From: Dendrophyllia cribrosa
Taxonomy: Eukaryota; Cnidaria; Anthozoa; Scleractinia; Dendrophylliidae
NCBI GenBank assembly: GCA_024195265.1
Contig: JAJLRJ010000005.1
Span: 46,388,087-46,452,086, forward strand
Length of the DNA stretch: 64,000 nucleotides
Direction: 5' to 3'
In this document: positions 9,418 through 17,682 of the stretch, one piece after another
How the letters are laid out: every line of letters begins with the position of its first letter
Position numbering within the stretch: the stretch's first letter is position 1
Position numbers and translations under genes: made by a program
The notes under the pieces: generated by a model
Database searches by the model: none
Told to the model about the DNA's origin: nothing
What the model saw: only the letters and a program-made list of their open reading frames with translations

Positions 9418-10988
9418 TCACCAACATCAATAAAGTCACAAACAATTACACCTGTGGCGAGTGCGGCGGGAGGTTCACACAAGCTTGTCATTTAACTCGC
9501 CACTCCAAGACGTGTAATCGAGGCCAAACCAAAATCGACTGCCCCGGGAAACGTATCCTCCCTCCGGAGTCAGCTTTTGAGAAAGCCTTTTATCCAGAAG
9601 GCGGTTTCGGTGTCAAGGCAGTGTGCTGGCTGGAGTGGGAGGCGAAGCAACGTGGTATTCACATCCACCATCACAGATGCGGCCATGGTGGTGAGAGTTA
9701 TATTTGTGGGGCCCCAGTCGACGGCTATCACCCAGAAAGCAAGACAGTTTTCCAGTTCCACGGGTGTCACTGGCACGGTTGCGAGAAATGTTACCCCGAG
9801 GGAACGAGGGAGGAAGGTATATGTGTCCGCAAAGGCAACACAATCACAAGGATGGTTGCTTACCAAAAGACTCTGCAACGAACTCAGTTGCTTCGAGACG
9901 CTGGGTACACCGTGGTGGAAAGGTGGGAGCATGAACGGCCTTCCCCCTGGTGGAATGATCGTTGCCCACAGAAAAGAAACAAAACATATCCCCACGCGAT
10001 CGTCTATGACTTCGAAGCATACCAGGACAAGACCAAGGCAGCTCGTCCGACACACGATCTCTCTTATGAAAGCGAGCATGTGCCCATCTCAGTCTCCATT
10101 GCCGACACGTTGAACCCTGAGACTAAGTACATTTGCTCCAAAGAGCCTGACGAGCTTATCAGGCTGTTTTATGCCTCCCTGGAGCGGCGAAGCGCAGCCA
10201 TCCGAGAGGACGTGGCTGGCAAATATATGCCCCCAGACCTTGAGAATCTTCCTGAGAAGCAACTCAAGATCATCGACAAATGGTGCAAACAAGTGCCTGT
10301 GGTCGGCTTCAACTCAGGCCATTACGATCTCAAACTTATCCGCAAGTACTTTGTCACTCATCTCGCTGGCGAGAACGAGGTCTTCGCCGCGGAGAAAGAG
10401 GGGCGCATCATGTTCATCAACACCCCCAGCTACAAGTTCTTGGACATCATGAATTATTTGGCCCCAGGCATCACGTACGACAAGTGGGTAAAGACGTATG
10501 GAGCGACACAGACCAAGTCCTGGCTTCCATACGAGTGGTTTGACAGCGCTGACAAGCTGGATTTCCCGGGGCTTCCTCCATACGAGTGCTGGTACTCACA
10601 ACTCAAAAAGGCCTTCGTTCTTTCTCCCAAGGAGCACGAAGAATGCAATCGCATCTGCCACGAGAAAGGTATGAAGACATTCGGAGACTGGCTGGAGTAT
10701 TACAACAATCTAGACGTGTCTCCCTTCCTCGAAGCTCTCCAAACGATGAAGGGCTTTTACACGGGTCTCGGGGTTGACATCTTCAAAGACGCGGTCTCTT
10801 TGCCAGGAGTATCAATGCAATACGTCTTGCGAGGCTCATTGAGAGGACGCAATGCTCCAGAACTATACGCCCCCGGTCCAGAAGCTTACGCCATGCTGAA
10901 GGGGGCTGTGGTTGGCGGGCCAAGCCTGGTCTTCACCCGCAAACACGTGCGCGGTGAAACCCGCATCCGTTCTCACAATACGACTTAG
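9414..10988 (+). CDS. PolB middle part: zinc finger, nuclease-like domain and 3'-5' exonuclease (frame 2 fragment)
   Basis: The frame is open from about 9400 and has no ATG of its own at the 5' end, as expected for a frameshifted continuation. A C2HC finger (C14, C17, H30, C34) is followed by a Cys/His-rich segment with VDGYHPESKTVFQFHGC, which resembles the endonuclease-like insert seen in other cnidarian PolB proteins. The proofreading exonuclease has motif I YDFEAY (about 198-203), motif II VVGFNSGHYDLK (about 296-308) and motif III YYNNLD (about 430-435). The frame ends at 10988, inside the region just before polymerase motif A, which continues in another frame. Role: proofreading and DNA handling in protein-primed replication. 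Confidence 0.85.
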   Translation: MITNINKVTNNYTCGECGGRFTQACHLTRHSKTCNRGQTKIDCPGKRILPPESAFEKAFYPEGGFGVKAVCWLEWEAKQRGIHIHHHRCGHGGESYICGAPVDGYHPESKTVFQFHGCHWHGCEKCYPEGTREEGICVRKGNTITRMVAYQKTLQRTQLLRDAGYTVVERWEHERPSPWWNDRCPQKRNKTYPHAIVYDFEAYQDKTKAARPTHDLSYESEHVPISVSIADTLNPETKYICSKEPDELIRLFYASLERRSAAIREDVAGKYMPPDLENLPEKQLKIIDKWCKQVPVVGFNSGHYDLKLIRKYFVTHLAGENEVFAAEKEGRIMFINTPSYKFLDIMNYLAPGITYDKWVKTYGATQTKSWLPYEWFDSADKLDFPGLPPYECWYSQLKKAFVLSPKEHEECNRICHEKGMKTFGDWLEYYNNLDVSPFLEALQTMKGFYTGLGVDIFKDAVSLPGVSMQYVLRGSLRGRNAPELYAPGPEAYAMLKGAVVGGPSLVFTRKHVRGETRIRSHNTT

Positions 10989-11008
10989 CCCGCATCACGA
11001 AACGGATT

Positions 11009-12286
11009 GTGGGGTTCGATGCTAACTCCCTTTACCCAAGCACGATGCTGCAGGAGATGCCCTGTGGTAAAGAGAAGGTTGTGCATTACAATGCCCCGGT
11101 GCAGGCAGCGAGAGTTCTTGAAATGAAGCTGCATACAGGCAGATGGTTCGGGTTTGCGGAAGTGGACATCGAAGTCCCTCGAGAGTTGTGGGAGCAGTTC
11201 GAAGAGTTTCCACCGCTCTTCATCAACCAAGCAGTGCCTAACGAATTTGTTCCACAGCATATGCACGATTACCTCCAAGAAAGTGGTCGAACCCGCTTTC
11301 CCGACCAGAAAAAGTTTCTGGGTGTGTTGTCAGCGAAAAAGATGCTGATCTATGCACCCCTCTTGAAATGGTATCTCAACATCGGGCTCAAGATCACGGC
11401 AGTCTACCGCACGATCGATTACATGCCCAAAAAGCTCTTCGACTGGTTCGTTCGCAAGGTCGCCGACTGCCGAAGGAAAGGCGACGCTGACAGGGAGAAG
11501 GCACTGCTTGCTGAAGTGTTCAAGCTCCTTGGCAACAGTGCTTACGGCAAGTTCATCGAAGCCGTGGAGCGCCAGAAAAGAACGTTGTACACAACTGACG
11601 AGGACGAGGTCGACAAGCATCTTCGCTCACCCTTGTTCGATGACCTCGAAGAGATTGGAGCTGCTTACAAGATCGAGCTGCGCAAGCAAAAGGTCACAAT
11701 CGACCGCCCCTTTCAAGTGGGCATTGTTGTGTACCAACTTGCAAAGCTTCGCATGCTGGAGTTCTATTACGACTTCCTAGATTACTTCCTCGACAGGCGC
11801 GACTTCGAGCTCATCCAGATGGACACGGACAGCATGTACTTCGCTCTTGCGCACGACACTCTGGAAGAGGCCGTTCGCCCGAAACTTCGCGCCCAGTTCG
11901 AGGCGGAGAAGACGAATTGGTTGGCGTGGGACAAGTGGAGCGGCAGAGAGCCTGGCTTGTTCAAGCTTGAGAAGGAAGGCACACGGGCCATCGCCCTGTG
12001 CAGCAAGTGTTATTATGTCGAAAACGAGCCTAGCGGCGAGGCCAAGTTGTCCTCCAAGGGCGTCAACAAGAAGCAGAACGAGCTTCGCTGGGAAAGGTAC
12101 GAAAGAGCCCTGCAAGGGGGCAGGGACATGGCCACCAACAGGGGCTTTCGAATGCACAACGGGGCCATGTTCACATACGAGCAGCACAAGCTGGGCCTTT
12201 CTGCTTATTACGACAAGCGTTGGGTTCTGCCAGACGGCATCCACACAGAACCGATCGAGTTTCACAACCCAGCTGGGGGCAACTGA
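11009..12286 (+). CDS. PolB C-terminal part: family-B DNA polymerase catalytic domain (frame 3 fragment)
   Basis: It contains motif A FDANSLYPS (residues 3-11), motif B LLGNSAYGK (about 174-182), motif C MDTDS (about 271-275) and a late Lys motif SSKGVNKK. These are the family-B active-site residues, with the protein-primed spacing typical of Polintons and adenoviruses. The start given is a GTG inside the frame; the true coding sequence joins the previous fragment between about 10960 and 11000. The stop at 12286 overlaps the end of the convergent integrase gene by 25 bp. Together the three fragments would give about 1,270 residues. The catalytic core itself is uninterrupted. Confidence 0.9.
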   Translation: MGFDANSLYPSTMLQEMPCGKEKVVHYNAPVQAARVLEMKLHTGRWFGFAEVDIEVPRELWEQFEEFPPLFINQAVPNEFVPQHMHDYLQESGRTRFPDQKKFLGVLSAKKMLIYAPLLKWYLNIGLKITAVYRTIDYMPKKLFDWFVRKVADCRRKGDADREKALLAEVFKLLGNSAYGKFIEAVERQKRTLYTTDEDEVDKHLRSPLFDDLEEIGAAYKIELRKQKVTIDRPFQVGIVVYQLAKLRMLEFYYDFLDYFLDRRDFELIQMDTDSMYFALAHDTLEEAVRPKLRAQFEAEKTNWLAWDKWSGREPGLFKLEKEGTRAIALCSKCYYVENEPSGEAKLSSKGVNKKQNELRWERYERALQGGRDMATNRGFRMHNGAMFTYEQHKLGLSAYYDKRWVLPDGIHTEPIEFHNPAGGN

Positions 12287-13251
12287 GTGCCCGGGGGCAC
12301 CACCATCAACTCCTCACGAACAAACCCTCTCTTAGGGCCGTCGTAGAGATAATACACGACAGGCGCATCTGGCTTGGTGACAACCTTCTCAATGTTGTGG
12401 ACCTTCAAAGACCAGATGGGATCAGTCGCACGCTTCCCGCCCCCTTCCAGTTCACCGGGGTAATAAAGATATCTCACACTCACCCGGGGTGGGAGCTTCT
12501 TCTCATTCACCCCAACAGGCCTAGCATATGGAGTCGCAGGCTTGGAAGAAACGGCTTTCTCTTTGATTGCTTGAGCGGGCTTCTTGCCAGTGAGTCTTGT
12601 CACTTCATTGTTCAAGGCCGAGACAACATCTGGCAGTCTTTTGACCCATGCAGTCGAACGGCCAGAGGGCATATTCATTTCAACGGCATACTGATAACCA
12701 AACAGCCTTTCAGCCAGGGTTCGGTTGAATCTCTCCACAATTGCTTGGTCTCTGTGGATATCAACCCGCCCACGACGAATGGTTGTTTTGTTGTTTTCCA
12801 TGGCCTTTGTCACAGCCCCCATAAACTCTTTCCCAGGGTCAACTTGCAAGAGTTGAGGCCATTTCAAAGGCCCACGTCTGTAAATCTTCTGAAATGCCCT
12901 TGAAACTTCTTCAGACTCTTTCGAAGTCAGAGGCTCTGCTGCTTTGTAACGGCTAGCCACATCAACAAGGGTTAATGCGTATTTGTAAACCTTTCTCCCG
13001 TGTGGAAGTTTGTCGTGGGGCAGGAAGAGAAGATCTGCTTGATGCACTGCATTGGGTGATGAGACATCAAACTTGGGTCGAGGGATAGCGCGTGGAGCCG
13101 GGAGGTAAACTTGCCAAAGGGCTTGTTTGACCAGCCATTTCTTTGCGACATCCTCAGAGACCTTGGCCGCTGCAGCTAGCTTTTTGACAGCGGCAAGCCC
13201 TTTCCAATACCCTTTCGGGCTGTAATAGATCTTAGAGAGTTTCGCCTCCAT
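12262..13251 (-). CDS. Retroviral-type (DDE) integrase
   Basis: An intact 329-residue protein. Catalytic residues are D73 (QADLLFL), D138 (LLQVDPGKEF) and E173 (AIVERFNRTL), with 34 residues between the last two. The N-terminus lacks a classic HHCC zinc finger; instead a helical segment (KKWLVKQALWQVYLP) precedes the core. The C-terminus (about 275-318) resembles the SH3/chromo-like tail that reads chromatin or DNA. It inserts the element and accounts for the 5-bp target duplication. The ATG at 13251 follows CATATATACC by a few bases. The stop overlaps that of PolB tail to tail. Confidence 0.93.
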   Translation of the reverse strand: MEAKLSKIYYSPKGYWKGLAAVKKLAAAAKVSEDVAKKWLVKQALWQVYLPAPRAIPRPKFDVSSPNAVHQADLLFLPHDKLPHGRKVYKYALTLVDVASRYKAAEPLTSKESEEVSRAFQKIYRRGPLKWPQLLQVDPGKEFMGAVTKAMENNKTTIRRGRVDIHRDQAIVERFNRTLAERLFGYQYAVEMNMPSGRSTAWVKRLPDVVSALNNEVTRLTGKKPAQAIKEKAVSSKPATPYARPVGVNEKKLPPRVSVRYLYYPGELEGGGKRATDPIWSLKVHNIEKVVTKPDAPVVYYLYDGPKRGFVREELMVVPPGTQLPPAGL

Positions 13252-13269
13252 AGGGGTATATATGTTTGT

Positions 13270-13707
13270 TTAAAGAAGGCGATAAGCCGCATACCCACCC
13301 GCAAGCAGGGTGCCACCAATGAACACAAGTTCACCATTCTGCTGTTGTGGGCTGGGCTTGTAGAAGTCCGAGAAGACAGGCTCTTTGTTGTCTTTGATTT
13401 GTTTATCTGGTTGCGTTTGGTGCATCTGGTTATACAAGACCAGGGCTTGGTCAGTGGTTTGGAAGTTTTTGCTAGCTTGGTGTTTAACCCGATCATTGGC
13501 TGCAATCCAGTCTAGGAGCTTGGTGCGGTCCTTCTGGTATTTGGCGTAAGCCGCTTGGTATTGTTCAAGGGCGTGGTCATGTCGGATTTTCTCATCCATT
13601 GCTGCCTTTCCATTATCACCAGACAGATATTTTGCGAGATAATTGCCGTCCGTGAAAGCGGCCGCATTAAGAACAGCGCCAAGGGCCATTATTGCAATCG
13701 AAGCCAT
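13270..13707 (-). CDS. Small protein with a hydrophobic segment at each end
   Basis: 145 residues. Residues 3-18 (SIAIMALGAVLNAAAF) and the last 18 (FIGGTLLAGGYAAYRL) are hydrophobic, with a charged, probably helical middle (YQAAYAKYQKDRTKLLDWI). I do not recognise the family. Two membrane anchors and its place among virion genes suggest a membrane or capsid-internal virion component; that is inference. A CATATGTATAC motif lies just upstream of the ATG, and the stop is 18 bp from the integrase start. Confidence 0.7.
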   Translation of the reverse strand: MASIAIMALGAVLNAAAFTDGNYLAKYLSGDNGKAAMDEKIRHDHALEQYQAAYAKYQKDRTKLLDWIAANDRVKHQASKNFQTTDQALVLYNQMHQTQPDKQIKDNKEPVFSDFYKPSPQQQNGELVFIGGTLLAGGYAAYRLL

Positions 13708-13761
13708 TGTGGGGGTGTGTATACATATGGTTTTTACATGGTTGGCTCGATGCTGCCGGTT

Positions 13762-13983
13762 TTACAAGTTGTCTGGGAGGATTTTCTGGTCCTCGAGATA
13801 TTTCTTCAGCGCGATGCTGCCAGCCATGACGGCTGTGAACTTGACGTAATTCATCAAGCTTGCACTGGGGTCGGCAGTGAAGCTCTCTTTGATGGTCTTT
13901 TTACCAATCCAACCAATACCAGCGACAAGGCCAGTGATTGTTGCGGCGTCGAGGATAGACTTCACAAGTTTGTTGTCAGACAT
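13762..13983 (-). CDS. Small two-helix membrane protein
   Basis: 73 residues with two hydrophobic helices (about 11-27, ILDAATITGLVAGIGWI; about 46-60, YVKFTAVMAGSIALK) and lysine-rich ends. The function is unknown. It is preceded by CATATGTATAC and lies in the same-direction cluster between the integrase and capsid genes. Confidence 0.65.
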   Translation of the reverse strand: MSDNKLVKSILDAATITGLVAGIGWIGKKTIKESFTADPSASLMNYVKFTAVMAGSIALKKYLEDQKILPDNL

Positions 13984-14024
13984 GGTTTGTGTCCAGTATA
14001 CATATGTTTTTTTTATTTTTCTGA

Positions 14025-14220
14025 CTCAGACTCGGCCTCGGCCTCGGCCTCGGCCTCGACCGCGGCCTCGGGTTCGGACTCGTGGCTCCTCGACTCGGAC
14101 TCTGGGCTCCTCGACTCGGACTCAGGGCTCCTCGACTCGAACTCGTGGCTCCTCGACTCGGGGCTCCTCGACTCGGACTCGGGGTTCCTCGACTTCGTCC
14201 TCTGACTCAGACTCGGGCTC
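14025..14220. repeat. CTCGACTCGGACTC minisatellite (codes the EEPRV/RG repeat)
   Basis: Imperfect units of GGCTCCTCGACTCGGACTC on the plus strand, then a GGCCTC hexamer run at about 14032-14055. On the minus strand they encode the acidic and Arg-Gly repeats of the neighbouring small membrane protein. Confidence 0.8.
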
Positions 14221-14358
14221 GGGCCTGGGCTCGGGTCTGTTGTGCCTATTCAGGGCTAAACCGCAAACTGTATCAAAGGCGACCGAAGTAAGTCCAAACC
14301 AAAGAAGAACCACACCTCCGATTGCAGCAGAATTCATCAAAGCTTGGAAAGGATTCAT
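14122..14358 (-). CDS. Small membrane protein with acidic EEPRV repeats, cut by a stop in the repeat
   Basis: 78 residues. A hydrophobic stretch (about 11-36) is followed by PEPRPEPESESE and then VEEPRVRVEEP heptad-like repeats. The stop TGA at 14122-14124 lies inside the repeat where other units have CGA. The same frame goes on afterwards with more EEPRVRV units and an Arg-Gly run down to about 14030. So the stop is probably a single C-to-T change and the gene once ran about 30 codons longer. The tail would be acidic then Arg-Gly-rich, a nucleic-acid-binding type of composition. Function unknown. Confidence 0.6.
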   Translation of the reverse strand: MNPFQALMNSAAIGGVVLLWFGLTSVAFDTVCGLALNRHNRPEPRPEPESESEDEVEEPRVRVEEPRVEEPRVRVEEP

Positions 14359-14379
14359 GGTCAGTATATATATGTTTTT

Positions 14380-14829
14380 TTATTCCATATTTTTAATTCC
14401 TTGTCTTACCGGAATTCGAGATGGGGGTGTTGCTGGTGGTGCGGCAGCGGGGGCGTTTGCTGGTGGTGTGTTTGATTTTCTCCCAAGCCTTTGCATTATA
14501 GCTTCGCGCTGGTAATAAACACCAGCAGCAGAGACAATCAACCCACAAACCCCCAGAATATAAACGATTGAGTTGCTGTTGCTGTCACTTGTTGTGTCAC
14601 TTGTTGGAGAATTGTTTTCACTTGTTGAGGGTGCAGGCTTTTGTGTTTCGGCCTTTTTCTTTGCTTCCCGGGCCAGGCGGTTGCGTTCTGCTAACCTTTT
14701 GCCAGAAGCAACACGGCCGGGGTTCTTTTCTGTTGAAGGCTTTGTTTTTGGGGCCTCAGAGGTAACACGGTCAGGTGTTGGAGTTGGAGTTTGAGTTTCT
14801 TCAGGGATCGTCTCGAGTGGTGTGGCCAT
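14380..14829 (-). CDS. Single-pass membrane protein with Thr/Pro-rich N-terminus
   Basis: 149 residues. The N-terminal third is rich in Thr, Pro and Lys with the basic motif GRVASGKRLAERNRLAREAKKK. A Ser/Asn linker leads to a transmembrane segment (about 88-105, IVYILGVCGLIVSAAGVYY), then an Ala/Pro-rich tail. I do not recognise a named family. The stop TAA overlaps AATAAA, followed at once by the CATATATATAC motif and ATG of the next gene, showing how tightly genes are packed. Confidence 0.7.
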   Translation of the reverse strand: MATPLETIPEETQTPTPTPDRVTSEAPKTKPSTEKNPGRVASGKRLAERNRLAREAKKKAETQKPAPSTSENNSPTSDTTSDSNSNSIVYILGVCGLIVSAAGVYYQREAIMQRLGRKSNTPPANAPAAAPPATPPSRIPVRQGIKNME

Positions 14830-14898
14830 CCTGTATATATGTGAATTTTATTTTTTACAAGATGTGCCAGGTTGCTGCCAGGTTACTGCCAGGTTTCT

Positions 14899-15348
14899 TC
14901 AAGGTTGCTGCGAGGTCGACACAGGCCCCAACCCAACTTCATCAAGCCCCTCAAGTGGATAGCCTTCACTGTCTCTGGTTGGATGTGTTGGTTGGGGTTC
15001 CAATTCTATCAAGTCAGTCTTGTGATCAGGCTCTCGTTCAAACTTGATGTGTTTTGTTGTGATGAGAGCAGCATTGGCAAGCGCCAGCCATCGTCCGCAT
15101 CGCACGGCAATAGCCCCAGCAAGATTTGACAGCTCCTGGTTGATGATGTAGTCGTTCTTGAGTTCTTTCTGCAACTCCGCCACATCCTCAACCGGGGCCA
15201 CCATTCCAACGCCTTTGGATATGAGCATCTCACGTTTGGCAGGAATGTCATTGTCACCAACTAACCCTGTTGGAGGTGCGGCACCAGGGGTGGCCTCCAG
15301 CATCTGCATTACTTCGAAAACGGCCTGGTCTTCAGCTGCTTCAGCCAT
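14899..15348 (-). CDS. Uncharacterised 149-residue protein
   Basis: The start is placed at the ATG at 15348 (MAEAAEDQAVF), because CATATATATACC lies just upstream; the frame is open further back to 15414 but that part overlaps the previous gene's end. The product is mostly helical with an amphipathic region (VAELQKELKNDYIINQEL) and an Ala-rich segment. No known domain is recognised. Its setting among capsid and packaging genes suggests a virion component. Confidence 0.6.
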   Translation of the reverse strand: MAEAAEDQAVFEVMQMLEATPGAAPPTGLVGDNDIPAKREMLISKGVGMVAPVEDVAELQKELKNDYIINQELSNLAGAIAVRCGRWLALANAALITTKHIKFEREPDHKTDLIELEPQPTHPTRDSEGYPLEGLDEVGLGPVSTSQQP

Positions 15349-15372
15349 CAGTGGTATATATATGTTTTTTTT
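15349..15372 (-). promoter_or_regulatory. Compact stop/AATAAA/TATA module between two minus-strand genes
   Basis: Within about 24 nt the minus strand reads a TAA stop inside AATAAA, an A run, CATATATATACC and the next ATG. The same layout recurs at about 14359-14382. It is a good type example of the element-wide gene junction. Confidence 0.55.
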
Positions 15373-15610
15373 ATTTTTCAATAATTCTCTTGATGTCGGG
15401 TAAAAGTGTTTCAAGCTCTCGTATAAGCCCCGCCATGGTGTCTGGCATAGAATTCAACCGCAAGGGATATCTGTTGAGAAGCATGAGGCGCAGCTCTTCC
15501 TCACCAGCGGCTTTGATAATTTTGTTTTGCGCATCAAGGGTGTGTTTGTGTAATTCATCCAAAAGCTGTGAAAGCACAGTGAGCTTGTGTAGACTTGTTG
15601 GCGCATTCAT
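15371..15610 (-). CDS. Small helical protein, 79 residues
   Basis: Short charged protein with predicted helices (LSQLLDELHKHTLDAQNKII and LIRELETLLPDIKRIIE). Its TAA stop sits inside AAAAATAAAA, directly followed by the CATATATATACC motif of the next gene. It starts right after a CATATATACC motif. Function unknown. Confidence 0.55.
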   Translation of the reverse strand: MNAPTSLHKLTVLSQLLDELHKHTLDAQNKIIKAAGEEELRLMLLNRYPLRLNSMPDTMAGLIRELETLLPDIKRIIEK

Positions 15611-15646
15611 GGTATATATGTGTGCCGTATATTTGTGTGCCCGTAT

Positions 15647-16125
15647 TTAAACCTTGTACTCAATTCCATACGGGTGCCTCAGGGAGAAAAGCAGGTGGGA
15701 GAACTTGCGGGATTTGAGCCTTGCAATAAACTCTTTGTACTCCTCGTGGGAGAGCTCGCCGGCATAATCTTCGAATATGGCTTTGGTTGTCTTGCTGGAG
15801 GGCGTGTAAAAGAGCACGATCGCTGCAATGTTGTCACGATATGGCTTGGCAATGCTGGTGATCTGCTGGGTCAAGACCCACACGGATATGCCGTCATGCC
15901 TTGCGCTGATCCCCAGATTGACCAGTTGACCCGTTCGACCTTTGACATCTTTGGAGGCGGCGCAGTCATCGAGAATGAATAAAGTATTGGTGGATGTGAA
16001 AAAGAAGCTCGCCAGCTTCAACCAGTCTTCGATTTCATGCTGTTGGCAGACAATCACGAAGATGTGCGGATCGCGATCCACAAAGCCATCGTATGTCTTG
16101 TTCTTAACAAATGTGGGCAGAATAA
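15647..16125 (-). CDS. A32-like DNA packaging ATPase, C-terminal part (Walker B)
   Basis: Walker B is NTLFILDD, followed by CAASKDVKGRTGQL and the sensor-like VWVLTQQ. These are the FtsK/HerA-type packaging ATPase features of Polintons and large DNA viruses. The frame comes in from about 16125 without an ATG and overlaps the N-terminal fragment in another frame, so a single-base indel near 16105-16130 splits one gene. Its TAA stop is followed within 40 bp by the next gene's CATATATACC. Role: pumping the element's DNA into capsids. Confidence 0.85.
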
Positions 16126-16245
16126 AACGATGTAATCAAAACAACCCCTAAAGGAGCCTCGCAGTTGGGAGAGAAGATACTGTGTCTTGCCAGAGTTAGT
16201 GGGGCCCACGATTAGTGCATTGAATGGCAGCTTACTTGGGTCCAT
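16054..16245 (-). CDS. A32-like DNA packaging ATPase, N-terminal part (Walker A)
   Basis: The P-loop GPTNSGKT follows MDPSKLPFNALIV, with LRGSFRGCFDYIVLFCP after it. The frame then runs into unrelated residues and stops at 16054, while the family continues in the other frame (see the C-terminal part). The first ATG in this frame is 16245, but the ATG with the usual TATA motif is at 16390 in another frame, so the true N-terminus may lie there. Confidence 0.82.
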   Translation of the reverse strand: MDPSKLPFNALIVGPTNSGKTQYLLSQLRGSFRGCFDYIVLFCPHLLRTRHTMALWIAIRTSS

Positions 16246-16390
16246 AACCAACACCTATATTAGTTGGTTTGCAAACTGGCGGGGAGGGGGCCTTTGCCAG
16301 AAGTCTTTGTATTTTATTGTGTGACAGGGGTCCGGTGGATGGCAGGGGAGCCGGCTTAGCATAGAAGTTGAGCTTGTTGTTTGTGGCCAT
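16232..16390 (-). CDS. 52-codon ORF upstream of the ATPase, probably its displaced N-terminus
   Basis: It starts MATNNKLNFYAKPAP directly behind TATATATACC and overlaps the ATPase Walker A frame by 14 nt. Either it is a separate small protein or, more likely, a frame break at about 16235-16260 separated the first 50 residues of the ATPase from its P-loop. The position of the start-proximal motif favours the second view. Confidence 0.5.
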   Translation of the reverse strand: MATNNKLNFYAKPAPLPSTGPLSHNKIQRLLAKAPSPPVCKPTNIGVGYGPK

Positions 16391-16409
16391 GGTATATATA
16401 TGCGTTTAC

Positions 16410-17528
16410 TTAGTACTGTACAGAGGCCAGCTGCCTGTCCATGATGTTCATCTGTGAGTCTGAGATGGTGAAGATGTAGCAGTTTGAGTTTCCCGAGCCT
16501 GTGCCGTTTCGTTCGATCTCGAGTTGCACGCCATCTTGTGTGTTGACGAGCCGTTGGCCGTTGCCGTGCAGGGCTGTGTCACCCATGGCCCGCAGGTCAA
16601 TCCAGAGACCAAACTTGTTGCCTGTGAGATATTTGGTCAAGTTCATGTTAGGCCTGCCGTCCGTGTGTGGGGTAAAATGCCGGGTTATCTCTCTCCACAT
16701 GTCTGTACCACTGATGCCCTCGTTGTAAAGCCTGTTTGGAACACCGTTGACTGTGATCTTAACTTTGGTGATGTCGGGATTGAAATAGTTATCAGAGTCC
16801 CTGGCACCAGCCGTGTAGGGGTTGATGAACAGCAAGAGGATGCCCTTGAGAGACCGGCGCTGTGGGTTAACCCTAAGATTCAGCCGAGTGTCACCTCCTT
16901 TTGAGAAGGGCTGTATCCGATCTCGCATTACGAGGTCATAGGCGAACTCCTTGCCATTAGTGTAAGTGCTTGTTGCCTCGTCGGCCAGACTCTTACTTCT
17001 GATCGTCTCATACTCCAGCTGGATGTTTTCCAACTTGTACACGAGCTTGCTTGTGTCTGAGCCTCGGACAACTTGGTTTGCGGGAGCGAGGGTTAGTTCG
17101 AAGACCAGATCGTTATACAGGGCTTGAGGATATATAACACCATGATCAGTTAAGATTTGGTGATCCAACTTGATGCGATACTTATTCTTGTATATTGTCT
17201 CCAGTTTGGTTTCAGCATCCACGCCTGAGCTCTTCTTGTCGCCAGCACCAGAGCGGATCTTACACAAATCCACACTCTGGATGCCCTCCATAAGCATATT
17301 TTCCCGCTCATCGGTTGATCGGAAGAGATCTTCGAAGATCTTGTAGATGTCGTACCCAACCGTGTCCTGGACAGTGGTGGCGGCAAACTTTACAACGAAC
17401 CTGTCAACCAGGGCCCGAGAAACATTTTGTAGGAGAAAGTTGTTAGCGTGGCCCCCGGCTAGGCTGATGTTAAACACCAGTGCAAGTGAGCCGGACACAA
17501 TGACATCGTGCTCGCCAAGCTTGGGCAC
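16410..17528 (-). CDS. Major capsid protein candidate (double-jelly-roll type)
   Basis: 372 residues are open in one frame. The protein is beta-rich with many aromatic/hydrophobic alternations, for example GSLALVFNISLAGGHANNF, LNLRVNPQRRSLKGILLLF and FGLWIDLRAMGDTALHG. Size, position next to the ATPase and resemblance to capsid proteins of cnidarian Polintons support the call; I cannot run the structure comparison that would prove it. The frame has only a GTG at 17528. The ATG with the usual motif is at 17638, in a different frame; two frame changes between about 17590 and 17520 separate it from the body, so the N-terminus is broken here. Confidence 0.72.
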   Translation of the reverse strand: MPKLGEHDVIVSGSLALVFNISLAGGHANNFLLQNVSRALVDRFVVKFAATTVQDTVGYDIYKIFEDLFRSTDERENMLMEGIQSVDLCKIRSGAGDKKSSGVDAETKLETIYKNKYRIKLDHQILTDHGVIYPQALYNDLVFELTLAPANQVVRGSDTSKLVYKLENIQLEYETIRSKSLADEATSTYTNGKEFAYDLVMRDRIQPFSKGGDTRLNLRVNPQRRSLKGILLLFINPYTAGARDSDNYFNPDITKVKITVNGVPNRLYNEGISGTDMWREITRHFTPHTDGRPNMNLTKYLTGNKFGLWIDLRAMGDTALHGNGQRLVNTQDGVQLEIERNGTGSGNSNCYIFTISDSQMNIMDRQLASVQY

Positions 17529-17638
17529 AGTTGGCCTCAGATGGGTTGAATGTGATGCACTTGACCGTTTCGCTCTGCTTTCATGGCGCCCAGTGTCTTT
17601 TCACTGTGAGATGGAAGTAGATTCAGTTGCACAGCCAT
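17529..17638 (-). pseudogene. Broken N-terminal coding segment of the capsid protein gene
   Basis: The ATG at 17638 follows TATATACC and opens a frame of about 33 codons that ends in a stop near 17538. Capsid-like coding seems to pass into a second frame at about 17580 and into the main frame at about 17530. This reads as two small indels rather than an intron, since no GT-AG pair fits the short distance. Confidence 0.55.
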
Positions 17639-17682
17639 GGTATATATTTGTGTTTTTTAAAATTTATATTTATATACCCACG
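17639..17682. promoter_or_regulatory. Divergent promoter between capsid and coiled-coil genes
   Basis: The whole intergenic space is 44 bp. It holds TATATACC facing the minus-strand ATG and TATATACCCACG facing the plus-strand ATG, with an AT-rich centre. Both genes thus share one short bidirectional control region. Confidence 0.6.

Noticed and set aside
9570..10113. Several 70-180-codon ORFs overlapping PolB on both strands
   Set aside because: All lie opposite or offset to the conserved exonuclease/nuclease region and have biased, shadow-like composition.
13555..14515. Plus-strand ORFs rich in Ser/Asp or Arg/Thr over the small membrane genes
   Set aside because: They are alternative readings of the CTCGACTCGGACTC minisatellite and antisense of the minus-strand genes.
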